A DNA stretch of 64,000 nt from Leptolinea sp. HRD-7 (lineage in GTDB: Bacteria > Chloroflexota > Anaerolineae > Anaerolineales > Anaerolineaceae). Positions 50,916 through 60,004 of the stretch are shown here, piece after piece. Location of the stretch: assembly GCA_024363285.1 (NCBI GenBank), contig AP024710.1, forward strand, positions 2,822,001 to 2,886,000, written 5' to 3'. The translations under genes and the position numbers were made by a program. Position 1 is the first letter of the stretch. Every line of letters begins with the position of its first letter. A model generated the notes under the pieces. It was not told the DNA's origin. It saw only the letters and a list, made by a program, of their open reading frames with translations, and did no database searches.

Positions 50916-53066
50916 TTATTTACTCTCTATGGTTTGTTCTGCGGTTTCTGCAGAATCCGGTAATGGTTCTATCGGGTTGGATGGTGTACGAATTTCGGGA
51001 TAAATAATCCTGGGATGGTAACTGTTTTTTAATGTTGAAACAAATGATTCTAAGGCCACATTTAAATCATTCAAAGTTAACGATGTTTGGTCTAATTGGC
51101 CTTCTTGTTGCAAGTATTCGAATACTTTTTTTACGAGAGTTCGTAATTCCATATCGGAACGGGGTAATTCTGCTCTTGCCCTCGCTTCACAACCATCAGC
51201 TAACATTAATAAGGCAGTCTCTTTTGAATGAGGACTTGGCCCCGGGTAACGGAAATCTTCAATATTCACTCGTTCGATTTGGCCGGCAGATTCTTGAATG
51301 GCACGAGCATACTGATAACGTGTTAATAATGTACCGTGATGTTCTTTGATGAAATCCATTATTCGAGGAGGTAAATGGTGTTTTCGTGCTATTTGAATAC
51401 CGTCTGACACATGTCGGATAATTGTTGAAGCGGAATCTTCAGGGCTCAAATCATCATGTGGATTGGATTTTCCAGAAACCTGGTTCTCAATAAAGAATTG
51501 TGGATTAGCCGCCTTACCAATATCATGATAGAGTGCTCCGACACGGGTCAATAACACATCAGCCCCAATTGCTTCGGCAGCCTGTTCAGCCAGATTTGCA
51601 ACCTGCAGACTATGTTGGTAACTACCCGGGGCGTTGCGTAGCATGAATTGCATTACAGGATGATCAGGCCGTGACAGGTCAAGCAATTGAAGAGCGGTCG
51701 TTGTCCCTAACAACTGTGAAAATACGAATTGGAATAATAAAGCTAGCGATGCCGATGCCAATCCATTGATAAACGCACTTCCCAATAGAGTGGCCAGGCC
51801 AATAAAATCAATGCTACCCGGAGATAACCTGTAAGCAATAATAACAGCACATCCGGCTATTCCTATGGCTGCTGCTGAGCTAAAAAAGCTTGACACCCGT
51901 AATCCTTTACCTAGAATTAGGATTCCAATTAAAGATGTCAGTGAATAGTATATTGTGATGTCCAGACTGGAAGAAAGATCATACGAAGAAATGATTGCCA
52001 GAACAAAAGACAAAACCATCCCGAGTTCTGTATTATACAGACTCGAAATAGTAAGACCGTAAGCAGCCATGGGAAATAAGTAGGGAAAAACAGTCCTGTT
52101 TGGAATAATGAAGCGAGCTGATAAAAGAAAAACCAGATAAAGTCCTGAAATTAATAGTAATCCGCGCATACTGTTCGCTGGCGCGATGGGGCGGCGTATG
52201 AAATAGAATGCCACAAAACCACCCATAATGACAATTAAGGCGGCCGGAGAAAAGTAGTTAATATAACCTGACTGTGGATTGACCAGATCAAATTTTTCGA
52301 GAGTCTCAAAAATCAGCGGAGTAACAACCTGTCCACGCCTGACAATGATCTCACCTGCCAGTAATGAACGGGTTACAGGTTGAACATCCTGTCTGGCTTT
52401 TTCTATCGCGGCTCGGGTTTGTTCTTCACTGAAAACCGAATTCGCTTCAATTTGTGGCTGTATCAATCTTGAAAGAATTGTATTGGAGGTAGGAGAAAAA
52501 GACAGCGATATTCGGCTGGGAACGGATTGCCTGGCTTCAAAAATCTGGTCCCCCCTGATGGTAGTCCGCATGACCTCTTCCAATACACGTAACGCTTCCT
52601 GTTGAATTGAATTCCACCGATCTTCCGGGAGATCCAATACCAATGAAGTTTCTTCTATGTTGAATTTAACATTCTTAATCGCTAAAAGATCACGACTTTT
52701 TTGGTCTCGGTTGGCAAACTTATCAGAACGGACAGATGTGATAAACCCCAAAATTGTTCGGAGTTCATCTAACTTTTTTCTGGCAATGGCCGGATCAGCC
52801 GGAAGATACTTGGGAGATACAGTTCGTTCAGCATCTTTTCGCGCCGCGTCCGTTTGTACTGTACTGATGAATGAAAGGGAAGATGGTGCCTGAATATCCT
52901 GTGGGGCGACTCCGCCAACGGTAATAGGTAGATAAGAGGGGCGAAGAGCAATCGGTAAAATCAAAACCGTATACGATAAAGTCATGACCAGAATCAACAA
53001 GAGGGTTCTGGAAATGAACCTGTGCCCAAAAGGATTGGAATCAGTTTTATGCGTTTCAGGCGCCAT
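50916..53066 (-). CDS. 7TM-HD family phosphohydrolase (PgpH-like)
   Basis: 716 residues. An N-terminal membrane helix (about 20-40), an extracytoplasmic domain of about 230 residues (7TMR-HDED type), a block of membrane helices (about 275-460), then a cytoplasmic HD domain with SYQHSLQVANLAEQAA, ALYHDIGKAANPQFF and IKEHHGT. PgpH of this architecture hydrolyses cyclic di-AMP. The metal ligands H...HD...H...H look complete. The neighbouring ybeY is its usual partner gene. Confidence 0.92.
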   Translation of the reverse strand: MAPETHKTDSNPFGHRFISRTLLLILVMTLSYTVLILPIALRPSYLPITVGGVAPQDIQAPSSLSFISTVQTDAARKDAERTVSPKYLPADPAIARKKLDELRTILGFITSVRSDKFANRDQKSRDLLAIKNVKFNIEETSLVLDLPEDRWNSIQQEALRVLEEVMRTTIRGDQIFEARQSVPSRISLSFSPTSNTILSRLIQPQIEANSVFSEEQTRAAIEKARQDVQPVTRSLLAGEIIVRRGQVVTPLIFETLEKFDLVNPQSGYINYFSPAALIVIMGGFVAFYFIRRPIAPANSMRGLLLISGLYLVFLLSARFIIPNRTVFPYLFPMAAYGLTISSLYNTELGMVLSFVLAIISSYDLSSSLDITIYYSLTSLIGILILGKGLRVSSFFSSAAAIGIAGCAVIIAYRLSPGSIDFIGLATLLGSAFINGLASASLALLFQFVFSQLLGTTTALQLLDLSRPDHPVMQFMLRNAPGSYQHSLQVANLAEQAAEAIGADVLLTRVGALYHDIGKAANPQFFIENQVSGKSNPHDDLSPEDSASTIIRHVSDGIQIARKHHLPPRIMDFIKEHHGTLLTRYQYARAIQESAGQIERVNIEDFRYPGPSPHSKETALLMLADGCEARARAELPRSDMELRTLVKKVFEYLQQEGQLDQTSLTLNDLNVALESFVSTLKNSYHPRIIYPEIRTPSNPIEPLPDSAETAEQTIESK

Positions 53067-53071
53067 AAGGT

Positions 53072-53518
53072 CTATTTTGCAAGCAATTCCCGGACAGCTT
53101 TAGAAATAGTCTCTCCGCTGGCTCGTCCCTGAACCTGGGGAACAACCAATTTCATCACCTTTCCCATATCTGATGGAGCAGAAGCACCTGATTCCGCAAT
53201 CGCTTTTTCAACAATTGCTTTCAATTCAGCCGCGTCAATCTCTTTTGGAAGAAAACGCTCAATAATGGTGATCTCATTCATCAAAGCAGTAACGGTTTCA
53301 GGGCGGTTGGCTTTTTCAGCATCGGCAATAGATTCACGCCGGTTCTTTACCTCTTTTTGTAAAACTGTAATCACACCGGCATCATCTAAATCAACTCGTT
53401 TGTCAACTTCTATTTGTTTAATAGCCGCTAAAGCCATGCGGATGGTTGTTTTTGCCGCGTTATCTCCAGATTTCATTGCGTTTTTTAATGCAATATTCAA
53501 ATCTTCTTTTATTGTCAT
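53072..53518 (-). CDS. yqeY: GatB/YqeY domain protein
   Basis: 148 residues matching YqeY (MTIKEDLNIALKNAMKSGD start; VKNRRESIADAEKANR; MGKVMKLVVPQVQGRASGET). The fold is the tRNA-binding tail of GatB, and the protein may support amidotransferase or translation functions. It starts the run yqeY, 7TM-HD, ybeY, dgkA. Confidence 0.93.
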   Translation of the reverse strand: MTIKEDLNIALKNAMKSGDNAAKTTIRMALAAIKQIEVDKRVDLDDAGVITVLQKEVKNRRESIADAEKANRPETVTALMNEITIIERFLPKEIDAAELKAIVEKAIAESGASAPSDMGKVMKLVVPQVQGRASGETISKAVRELLAK

Positions 53519-53550
53519 GGTTTGATTATACTCCTTGGAGTTTCTGGGGA

Positions 53551-54132
53551 TTAATCGATGTAAAGATATGGACGAATTTGATTGACAAGCTTCTGTGAAA
53601 AACCATCGATTTCCAACAGGTCATCAATTGATTGAAATCGTCCGCGTTTATTTCGTTCTTCCAGGATTTTTGAGGCTTTTTCTTCTCCAATGCCGGGAAG
53701 ACTTTCTAACTCTTTTTGTGATGCTCTATTTAAAGGAATGTTTTGAATGCCGCCTACATTCAGATCTATGGGAGTTCCTGAAACACTGGATTTTTTATCC
53801 TCAGTTCCGCTTTGAAAAGGAATGTCGATACGCTGTCCATCGGAAACTGCCGCAGCAAGATTGAGTGTTTGCAGGTCAGCTTCTTGAAGCAAGCCACCAG
53901 AAGCCTCAATAACATTTTGTATCCGACTTCCAGGTGGAACTTCAAATACCCCGGGTGACTTTATTGCGCCAGTAATATAAATTTTTAAAAGTGAGGGTGT
54001 TGCAGTTGGAAGAAGAGTAAGAGGGACACTCCGGTCAGGCAGGGTTACTACAAAGGCGGCAGCCATGATCGCAGCGCCTGTCACAAAACCCAACGCTATT
54101 GATTGCCATTGATTTAATTCACGATACTTCAT
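53551..54132 (-). CDS. comEA: ComEA-like DNA-binding competence protein
   Basis: 193 residues. One N-terminal membrane anchor (about 11-30), an SLBB domain (about 48-105; IYITGAIKSPGVFEVPPGSR) and a double helix-hairpin-helix at the C-terminus (about 130-193; LPGIGEEKASKILEERNKRG, RFQSIDDLLEIDGFSQK). This is the ComEA architecture for binding DNA outside the membrane during uptake. No ComEC is in the window. Its start overlaps the end of the DUF1385 gene by 14 bases. Confidence 0.9.
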   Translation of the reverse strand: MKYRELNQWQSIALGFVTGAAIMAAAFVVTLPDRSVPLTLLPTATPSLLKIYITGAIKSPGVFEVPPGSRIQNVIEASGGLLQEADLQTLNLAAAVSDGQRIDIPFQSGTEDKKSSVSGTPIDLNVGGIQNIPLNRASQKELESLPGIGEEKASKILEERNKRGRFQSIDDLLEIDGFSQKLVNQIRPYLYID

Positions 54133-55030
54133 TTACGAATTCTGTAGTGATTTCTGCTTCTCTGGATTCCTGTGCCAGCATAGATTTGAATGCCGCAATC
54201 GATACTTCCAACATTTCCAGAGTGGGTTCGTTTGTGGTAAGGTGTTGCAGAGCCATATTCGGCTTTATTAGAAAATTTACAACCGGATTATTGCGGTGAT
54301 TGCTACTCCATCGAAATATCTCATATGACAAAGAGGCAAGTGGAATAATCAACAAAATTCGAGAAAGATATCTCCAAATTCCGCTCATTGGACCCAGAAG
54401 GGAAAAAATAAAGATCGAGAGCACAATAAGAGTTAATGTAAATGCTGTCCCACATCTGGGATGTTCGAGCGAATATTGGCTGACGACCTCTGGAGTGAGT
54501 TCTGCTCCAGCTTCAAACGCATTGATCGTTTTATGTTCTGCGCCATGATAAGCGAATACCCTGGCTATTTCTGGCATTTTCCCAATACCCCAGATGTATC
54601 CAATCGCAAGAAAAAGACGCGTAATACCCTCGACAACATTACTCCACCATGTGGAAAAATTAAGAAAAGTTATTGTTAAATGTCCAATAGCTGCAGGCAA
54701 AAGGAAGAATAAGCCGACACTTAATGAAAGAGATAGAAATAATGTTAGATATAAAGCCGGGCCTTCTAATTTTTCATCTTCACCTGTCTGAATATTGGCA
54801 GATTTGGTTAAGAACCTCATTCCAATACCAAGAGAATCCCATAATGTAATCAACCCGCGAATAAATGGTGACTTGAACAACGGGTTAGTGTAAACCCCTT
54901 TAAGAGCTTCACTTTCAATAACAATTTCTCCATCGGGTTTTCGCATGGCGGCAGATAGTCCTTTGCTTCCACGCATCAGAACACCTTCGATGAGTGCCTG
55001 CCCGCCGTAAGATGGTAATTTTTCTGTCAT
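54119..55030 (-). CDS. DUF1385 family membrane protein (YqhQ-like)
   Basis: 303 residues from ATG 55028-55030 (GTAGGATTC upstream). The family start SYGGQALIEGVLMRG and the FAYHGAEHKTINAFE and HPRCGTAFTL motifs are all present, with about four membrane helices. Function of YqhQ/DUF1385 is not established. It begins 5 bases after the M20 peptidase gene. Confidence 0.9.
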   Translation of the reverse strand: MTEKLPSYGGQALIEGVLMRGSKGLSAAMRKPDGEIVIESEALKGVYTNPLFKSPFIRGLITLWDSLGIGMRFLTKSANIQTGEDEKLEGPALYLTLFLSLSLSVGLFFLLPAAIGHLTITFLNFSTWWSNVVEGITRLFLAIGYIWGIGKMPEIARVFAYHGAEHKTINAFEAGAELTPEVVSQYSLEHPRCGTAFTLTLIVLSIFIFSLLGPMSGIWRYLSRILLIIPLASLSYEIFRWSSNHRNNPVVNFLIKPNMALQHLTTNEPTLEMLEVSIAAFKSMLAQESREAEITTEFVNEVS

Positions 55031-55035
55031 GAATC

Positions 55036-56415
55036 CTACTTTTCTATTAAATTGCAAAGGAAATGGATGAGCGCTTCAATTCCCTTGTGGAATGTCGGAA
55101 GATGCTGTGATTCATTTGGGGAATGAATGGCATCCTCGGGAAGTCCAAAACCCACTAAAACCGACTCAACACCCAGAATTTTTTGCATATCAGAAGCAAC
55201 GGGGATGGATCCGCCTTCTCGTTTCAGTACAGGAGGAACACCCCATGCTCTTTCCATGGCCTTACTCATGGCTTTTGTTTCGGGTAGGTCAGGGTTTGTA
55301 AGTGAAGGGAAGCCGCCGGCCATTTTAATTACTTCCCACTTTACGGTTGACGGCATATTCTGCCGCAAAAATTCCATCAATTGCGCATATACTTCTTCCG
55401 GGTCTTGATTTGGAACCAACCTGGATGAAATTTTCGCCATCGCCTGCGCCGGTAAAACAGTTTTTGAGCCTGCTCCAGTAAAACCACTTAATAAACCATT
55501 AATTTCTAAAGTAGGGCGTCCACCAACGCGTTCGACTACAGAATAGCCATCTTCTCCCCATAGCTCATCAACACCCGCGTTTTGCTTGTAGTACTCATCA
55601 GATATTGGTAAACGCGCAATCTCTTTGCGCTCCCCATCCGATAAAGGCAACACTTTATCATAAAAACCGGGTAGAGTAACACGACCCTTTTCATCGTGCA
55701 TTTTTGAAAGAATATCACAGAGCACTTGAGCCGGATTGTGGATAGCTCCCCCAAAACTACCGGAATGCAGATCATGGCTCGGTCCATAAACCCGAATTTC
55801 GAAGTATGCAAGTCCACGTAATCCATACGTGATTGCAGGAAGTTCGGCAGACACCATTCCAGCATCAGGATTCAGTATGTAATCACACGCCAGCATTTCT
55901 TTGTTTTCTTTAATAAAGTCAGCTAGATTGGGTGAACCAATTTCTTCTTCACCTTCAAAAATTACTTTGATATTCAACGGAATATCAGCCTGTTTTAAGA
56001 CAGATTCAATCGCTGCCAATCCGGCAACGATCTGGCCTTTCATATCCGAGGCTCCGCGTCCAAAAAGACGATCACCTTTTACAGTAGGGGTAAAAGGATT
56101 TGTCTTCCACAAATCCAATGGATCAACAGGCTGTACATCATAATGCCCGTACATCAATAATGTCGGAACAGAATTATCCCCAGGTTTAGTCTGACCAAAT
56201 ACAACAGGGTGCCCTCCGGTTTCACACACTCTGCCTTCTGTAAAACCAATACTGGTAAGCATTTGAACAAGCCGCTCTGCGGCATAGTGCATATCTTGTT
56301 TGTTTTCAGAATTTGTAGAAACCGAGGGTATCTTGACCAGTTCACACAGGTTCTGTTCAAACTGGGAAGAATTTTTCCTTGCGTATTCAATAGCGTTCTC
56401 GCGGATGTTTGTCAT
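55036..56415 (-). CDS. M20 family metallopeptidase (dipeptidase-like)
   Basis: 459 residues. Zn-site motifs: MYGHYDVQPVDPLDLW (His and Asp), GRGASDMKGQI (bridging Asp), FEGEEEIGSPN (catalytic Glu), ILNPDAGM and near the C-terminus IHSPNESQHLP (last His). A dimerisation domain lies at about 195-310. This matches M20 dipeptidases such as CNDP-like and PepV-like enzymes. It likely degrades imported peptides in the cytoplasm. A TATAAT-like box is seen upstream at about 56440. Confidence 0.9.
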   Translation of the reverse strand: MTNIRENAIEYARKNSSQFEQNLCELVKIPSVSTNSENKQDMHYAAERLVQMLTSIGFTEGRVCETGGHPVVFGQTKPGDNSVPTLLMYGHYDVQPVDPLDLWKTNPFTPTVKGDRLFGRGASDMKGQIVAGLAAIESVLKQADIPLNIKVIFEGEEEIGSPNLADFIKENKEMLACDYILNPDAGMVSAELPAITYGLRGLAYFEIRVYGPSHDLHSGSFGGAIHNPAQVLCDILSKMHDEKGRVTLPGFYDKVLPLSDGERKEIARLPISDEYYKQNAGVDELWGEDGYSVVERVGGRPTLEINGLLSGFTGAGSKTVLPAQAMAKISSRLVPNQDPEEVYAQLMEFLRQNMPSTVKWEVIKMAGGFPSLTNPDLPETKAMSKAMERAWGVPPVLKREGGSIPVASDMQKILGVESVLVGFGLPEDAIHSPNESQHLPTFHKGIEALIHFLCNLIEK

Positions 56416-56503
56416 ACTTTTTCCCTTGAGTAAAGAAGTATTACAGGATTATATGCCATTTCCTAAGATGAGGGAAAAAATATACAATCATGACACAGAT
56501 GTC

Positions 56504-56533
56504 TTACAACATCATTTACCGATATGCTACAAT
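56504..56533 (+). promoter_or_regulatory. Candidate promoter of the amidohydrolase/F420 operon
   Basis: TTACAA (56504-56509), 18-base spacer, TACAAT (56528-56533), 31 bases before the ATG with GAGGAGAG as ribosome-binding site. Confidence 0.5.
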
Positions 56534-56564
56534 TTTTTATAGATGTTCTTCGTGAGGAGAGAAA

Positions 56565-57917
56565 ATGCTGATTACCAACGGAATTGTCATAACCTGGGAA
56601 GATGAAAATCGAGTGTTGGAAGGATATGCCGTCAGAGTGGAAGGCAGCAAGATCACTCATGTAGACAAACAGTCTTTGTTACTGGAAAAATTTCCACATG
56701 ATGAGATATTGGACGCCAACGGACAACTGGTTATGCCAGGAAATATTTGTTCCCACACACATTTTTATGGCGCTTACTCCCGTGGAATGGCAATTCCGGG
56801 TGATCCACCGGCACATTTTATTCAAATTCTGGAAAAACTTTGGTGGCCATTAGATAAAGCACTATCCAGACAGAGTATCGAAGCTTCTGCCAATGTCTGT
56901 ATATTAGATGCCATTCGTCATGGAACGACTACATTGTTTGATCACCATGCTTCACCATCATATATTGAAGGTTCACTCGACGAAATCTATAAGGTTGTAG
57001 AACTATCGGGAATCCGTGCCAGTTTAAGCTATGAGGTCACAGACCGGAATGGAATTGACCAGGCTGATGCGGGGATTCAAGAAAATATTCGTTTTGCAAA
57101 TTACATACAAAAGCATAAGCCCCTTGATGGCAGGGTATCATCGACCTTCGGTTTGCATGCCAGCCTAACATTGTCGAATGAGACGCTTGAAAAATGCCGC
57201 AAATCAATCCCGGATGGTATTGGCTTTCATATCCATGTGGCAGAATCTGAAGCGGATGAATATGACAGCTTATCCAAATATGGAATGCGCATAGCTGAAA
57301 GGTTAGATAAATTTGGCATTCTCGGTTCAAAATCTATTCTGGCTCATTGTGTTCATGTGGATGCCAAGGAAATGGAATTGATCGCAAAATCCAACTCCTG
57401 GGTAACTCATCAACCCCGCAGCAATATGAATAATGCCGTTGGAATGGCAGCGGTTGAATCAATGGATAGTTTAGGTATTAAGGTGTGTTTAGGAAATGAT
57501 GGCTTTTCAAATACAATGTGGGATGAATGGAAAGCGGCGTATCTGGCGCACAAATCCTGGCATCACGATCCGCGAAGAATGAACGGGACGCTTGTAGCAA
57601 AAATCGCTGGAAAAAATAACAGGGAACTCGTACATAACCAATTCGGGCTAGAGGTAGGGATTATCAAACCTGAAGCACATGCTGACATCATTTTCGTTGA
57701 TTATCACCCCTTCACCCCCATTACCGCAGGTAACCTTCCATGGCATATTCTCTTTGGATTCAACGAGAGTATGGTCACACTTACAATGGTTGACGGGAAG
57801 ATTTTAATGAAAGATCATGAAATTATCACGATGGACGAGAAGAGAGTTTATTCTGAAGCAAAAAAATTGGCTCCCGATGTGTGGGAACGGTATCAATCTA
57901 TGCTTAAGGAGAAATGA
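56565..57917 (+). CDS. SsnA-like metal-dependent amidohydrolase
   Basis: 450 residues, amidohydrolase superfamily. Metal ligands: NICSHTHFYGAYSRGM (HxH at about 64-66), GFHIHVAESEADEYD, ILAHCVHVD and CLGNDGFSN. The pattern G-N-I-C-x-H-T-H-F-Y and C-terminal VDYHPFTPITAGNLPWHILF are typical of SsnA, encoded in E. coli beside molybdenum hydroxylase genes of the xdhD/ygfM type. Here too xanthine-dehydrogenase-family genes lie at the end of the operon. A role in purine or other heterocycle breakdown is inferred. Confidence 0.87.
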   Translation: MLITNGIVITWEDENRVLEGYAVRVEGSKITHVDKQSLLLEKFPHDEILDANGQLVMPGNICSHTHFYGAYSRGMAIPGDPPAHFIQILEKLWWPLDKALSRQSIEASANVCILDAIRHGTTTLFDHHASPSYIEGSLDEIYKVVELSGIRASLSYEVTDRNGIDQADAGIQENIRFANYIQKHKPLDGRVSSTFGLHASLTLSNETLEKCRKSIPDGIGFHIHVAESEADEYDSLSKYGMRIAERLDKFGILGSKSILAHCVHVDAKEMELIAKSNSWVTHQPRSNMNNAVGMAAVESMDSLGIKVCLGNDGFSNTMWDEWKAAYLAHKSWHHDPRRMNGTLVAKIAGKNNRELVHNQFGLEVGIIKPEAHADIIFVDYHPFTPITAGNLPWHILFGFNESMVTLTMVDGKILMKDHEIITMDEKRVYSEAKKLAPDVWERYQSMLKEK

Positions 57918-57920
57918 TTT

Positions 57921-58595
57921 ATGTCCACAGATAATCCCCGGACCATAGCGATTTTAGGAGGAACCGGTAAAGAAGGAAAGGGATTGGCTTTTCGTTGGGC
58001 GCTGGCAGGTCACAAAATTATTATTGGTTCACGAACTTCAGAAAAAGCATTAGCCGCGGTTGAAGACGTAAAGACTTTAATTGGAAAACCGGTTACTATT
58101 TCAGGAAAAGATAACAATTCAGCCGCAAAAGAGGCGGAAATTGTAGTTCTTACCGTACCATATTCGTTTCATAAGGAAATGCTGGAATCGATAAAAAATG
58201 ACGTGCAGGGAAAACTGTTCATTGATGTCACCGTTCCACTTATCCCTCCCAAAGTAACACGAGTTCAAATGCCTCCCGAAGGTTCGGCGTGTTTACAGGC
58301 ACAGTTAATTCTTGGTGAAAACGTACGCGTTGTAGCCGCATTCCAGAATATTTCGTATGAGAACCTTCTCTCAGGAAAGAAAATTGATTGCGACGTTCTG
58401 GTTGCCGGTGGTGATAAAGATTCTCGCGGTCAGGTTATCAGTCTGGTTCGAGACGCTGGATTAATGGGAATTGATGCGGGTCCAATTGAAAATACCGTTG
58501 TTGTTGAAGGGCTCACTTCTATATTAATTGGTATTAACAAACAGTTTGGTGTCGAAGCATCCGGTATCAGAATTACTGGAATCCCCAGAGAATAG
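57921..58595 (+). CDS. npdG: NADPH:F420 oxidoreductase (Fno/NpdG-like)
   Basis: 224 residues. The nucleotide-binding segment AILGGTGKEGKGLAFRWALA with IIIGSRTSEKA (basic residues for the NADP phosphate) and later AAFQNISYENLL match NADPH-dependent F420 reductase, which exchanges hydride between F420 and NADP. It is 3 bases after the amidohydrolase gene and just before cofE, confirming the F420 link. Confidence 0.92.
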   Translation: MSTDNPRTIAILGGTGKEGKGLAFRWALAGHKIIIGSRTSEKALAAVEDVKTLIGKPVTISGKDNNSAAKEAEIVVLTVPYSFHKEMLESIKNDVQGKLFIDVTVPLIPPKVTRVQMPPEGSACLQAQLILGENVRVVAAFQNISYENLLSGKKIDCDVLVAGGDKDSRGQVISLVRDAGLMGIDAGPIENTVVVEGLTSILIGINKQFGVEASGIRITGIPRE

Positions 58596-58607
58596 TCTGA
58601 ACAACTT

Positions 58608-59375
58608 ATGACTTTACTCTTGACACCTGTTCCAAATTTTCCGCTTGTTAATGCCGGCGATGATCTGGCGGGAATAATAGTTCATTCAGTAAATAGTTCA
58701 GATCTACATCCAAAAGATGGTGATATTTGGATTCTGGCTCAAAAGATAGTTAGCAAAGCCGAGAATCGATTGGTGAATATCAATCGAATTATTCCATCAG
58801 CAAGAGCTTTTGAAATTGCCAATAAGACTAAGAAAGATCCGCGGTTCGTTGAACTTGTTCTTTCAGAGAGTTCGAAAGTTTTACGAGCCAGTCCTGGAAC
58901 TCTAATTGTTGAACATCATTGCGGTTTCATTTGTGCCAATGCCGGAATTGACCATTCTAACGTCATGTCCGATGAAGGCAATCCAGACGATTGGTTTCTC
59001 TTGCTTCCAGAAAATCCAGATGCCTCTGCCTATCGAATTCGTTGCGACCTTGAAGAGGCATATAAGTGCCGCTTTGGTGTCCTCATAATTGATTCACATG
59101 GTCGCGCCTGGCGGAATGGCACTGTTGGAATAACTATCGGGTTGTCAGGATTGCCCGGAGTTGTTGATTTAAGAGGCAGGCCGGATATGTTTGGTTACCG
59201 GTTGCAAATAACTCAGATCGGAGCGGCTGATGAACTGGCTGCAGCTGCTTCTCTTGTCATGGGGCAGGCAGACGAAGGAAAACCTGTTGTGTTGGCCAGA
59301 GGATTTCCGTATGCATTGCGTGATGGCAAACTTGATGAAATATTAAGACCTGAAGAAAACGACCTTTTCAGATAA
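58608..59375 (+). CDS. cofE: CofE, F420-0:gamma-glutamyl ligase
   Basis: 255 residues, the size of archaeal CofE and without the nitroreductase-like extension of mycobacterial FbiB. Typical segments: DIWILAQKIVSKAENRLVNI, IVEHHCGFICANAGIDHSNV, LIIDSHGRAWRNGTVGITIG and ELAAAASLVMGQADEGKPVV. It adds glutamates to F420-0 using GTP. It follows npdG after 12 bases. Confidence 0.93.
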   Translation: MTLLLTPVPNFPLVNAGDDLAGIIVHSVNSSDLHPKDGDIWILAQKIVSKAENRLVNINRIIPSARAFEIANKTKKDPRFVELVLSESSKVLRASPGTLIVEHHCGFICANAGIDHSNVMSDEGNPDDWFLLLPENPDASAYRIRCDLEEAYKCRFGVLIIDSHGRAWRNGTVGITIGLSGLPGVVDLRGRPDMFGYRLQITQIGAADELAAAASLVMGQADEGKPVVLARGFPYALRDGKLDEILRPEENDLFR

Positions 59376-59379
59376 ACGC

Positions 59380-59913
59380 ATGTTCTTCTCTATTGCAACG
59401 ATATTGAACAATGATGATTGTCAAAGAATTATGGATATTAATCCATCTATTCATGAGATGATTCAGGATTATCGCAACCCTCAGGATTTCTTCCATTTTT
59501 CCTGGCTGGTTTGTGAAGAGATGAACACAGAGAAAACCATTAATTGTCTGAAGAACCTATGCGGCCAAAAACTTGTCTTTACTGTTCAAAGTGGTGGAAT
59601 AGGTATCTTCCCCGGAAAAACACCTGCTATCACATATGTCTTGGTCAGAAACCCTGTGATGACGGAAATTCACTCATTAATAAGGGGAAACTGCGAAAAA
59701 CATCTTGGCAAGATCAATATGAAATATGCACCTACCCGTTGGCTTCCTCACATCACTTTGCTTCACCAGAGAATGGAACCGCGAAGGTACTATGAATTTG
59801 TTGAAAAATGCATCGAAAATGATGTGTCTTTCGAGATCAAAGTAAGTAATCTATCTGTGATCTTCAAAGATGAATCGTCTGCCGGTATGTTGTTTACCTG
59901 CAACTTAAAATGA
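59380..59913 (+). CDS. 2H phosphoesterase-like protein in the F420 operon
   Basis: 177 residues. Two H-x-T/S-x motifs, HFSW (about 47) and HITL (about 126), with the right spacing for the 2H phosphoesterase superfamily (LigT/CPDase/2'-5' RNA ligase type). Members act on cyclic phosphodiesters in RNA or nucleotides. The gene lies 4 bases after cofE, before cofD, so it is part of the F420 operon, yet no step of known F420 synthesis needs such an activity. Its role is open. Confidence 0.75.
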   Translation: MFFSIATILNNDDCQRIMDINPSIHEMIQDYRNPQDFFHFSWLVCEEMNTEKTINCLKNLCGQKLVFTVQSGGIGIFPGKTPAITYVLVRNPVMTEIHSLIRGNCEKHLGKINMKYAPTRWLPHITLLHQRMEPRRYYEFVEKCIENDVSFEIKVSNLSVIFKDESSAGMLFTCNLK

Positions 59914-60004
59914 TTTGCTTTTTGAATTAGAAAGCTATCGAAGGTTTACGGACTACGAAACCCAATTTCTTATTTTGGAAAGATTATTATTCAATTGAGG
60001 ATTC

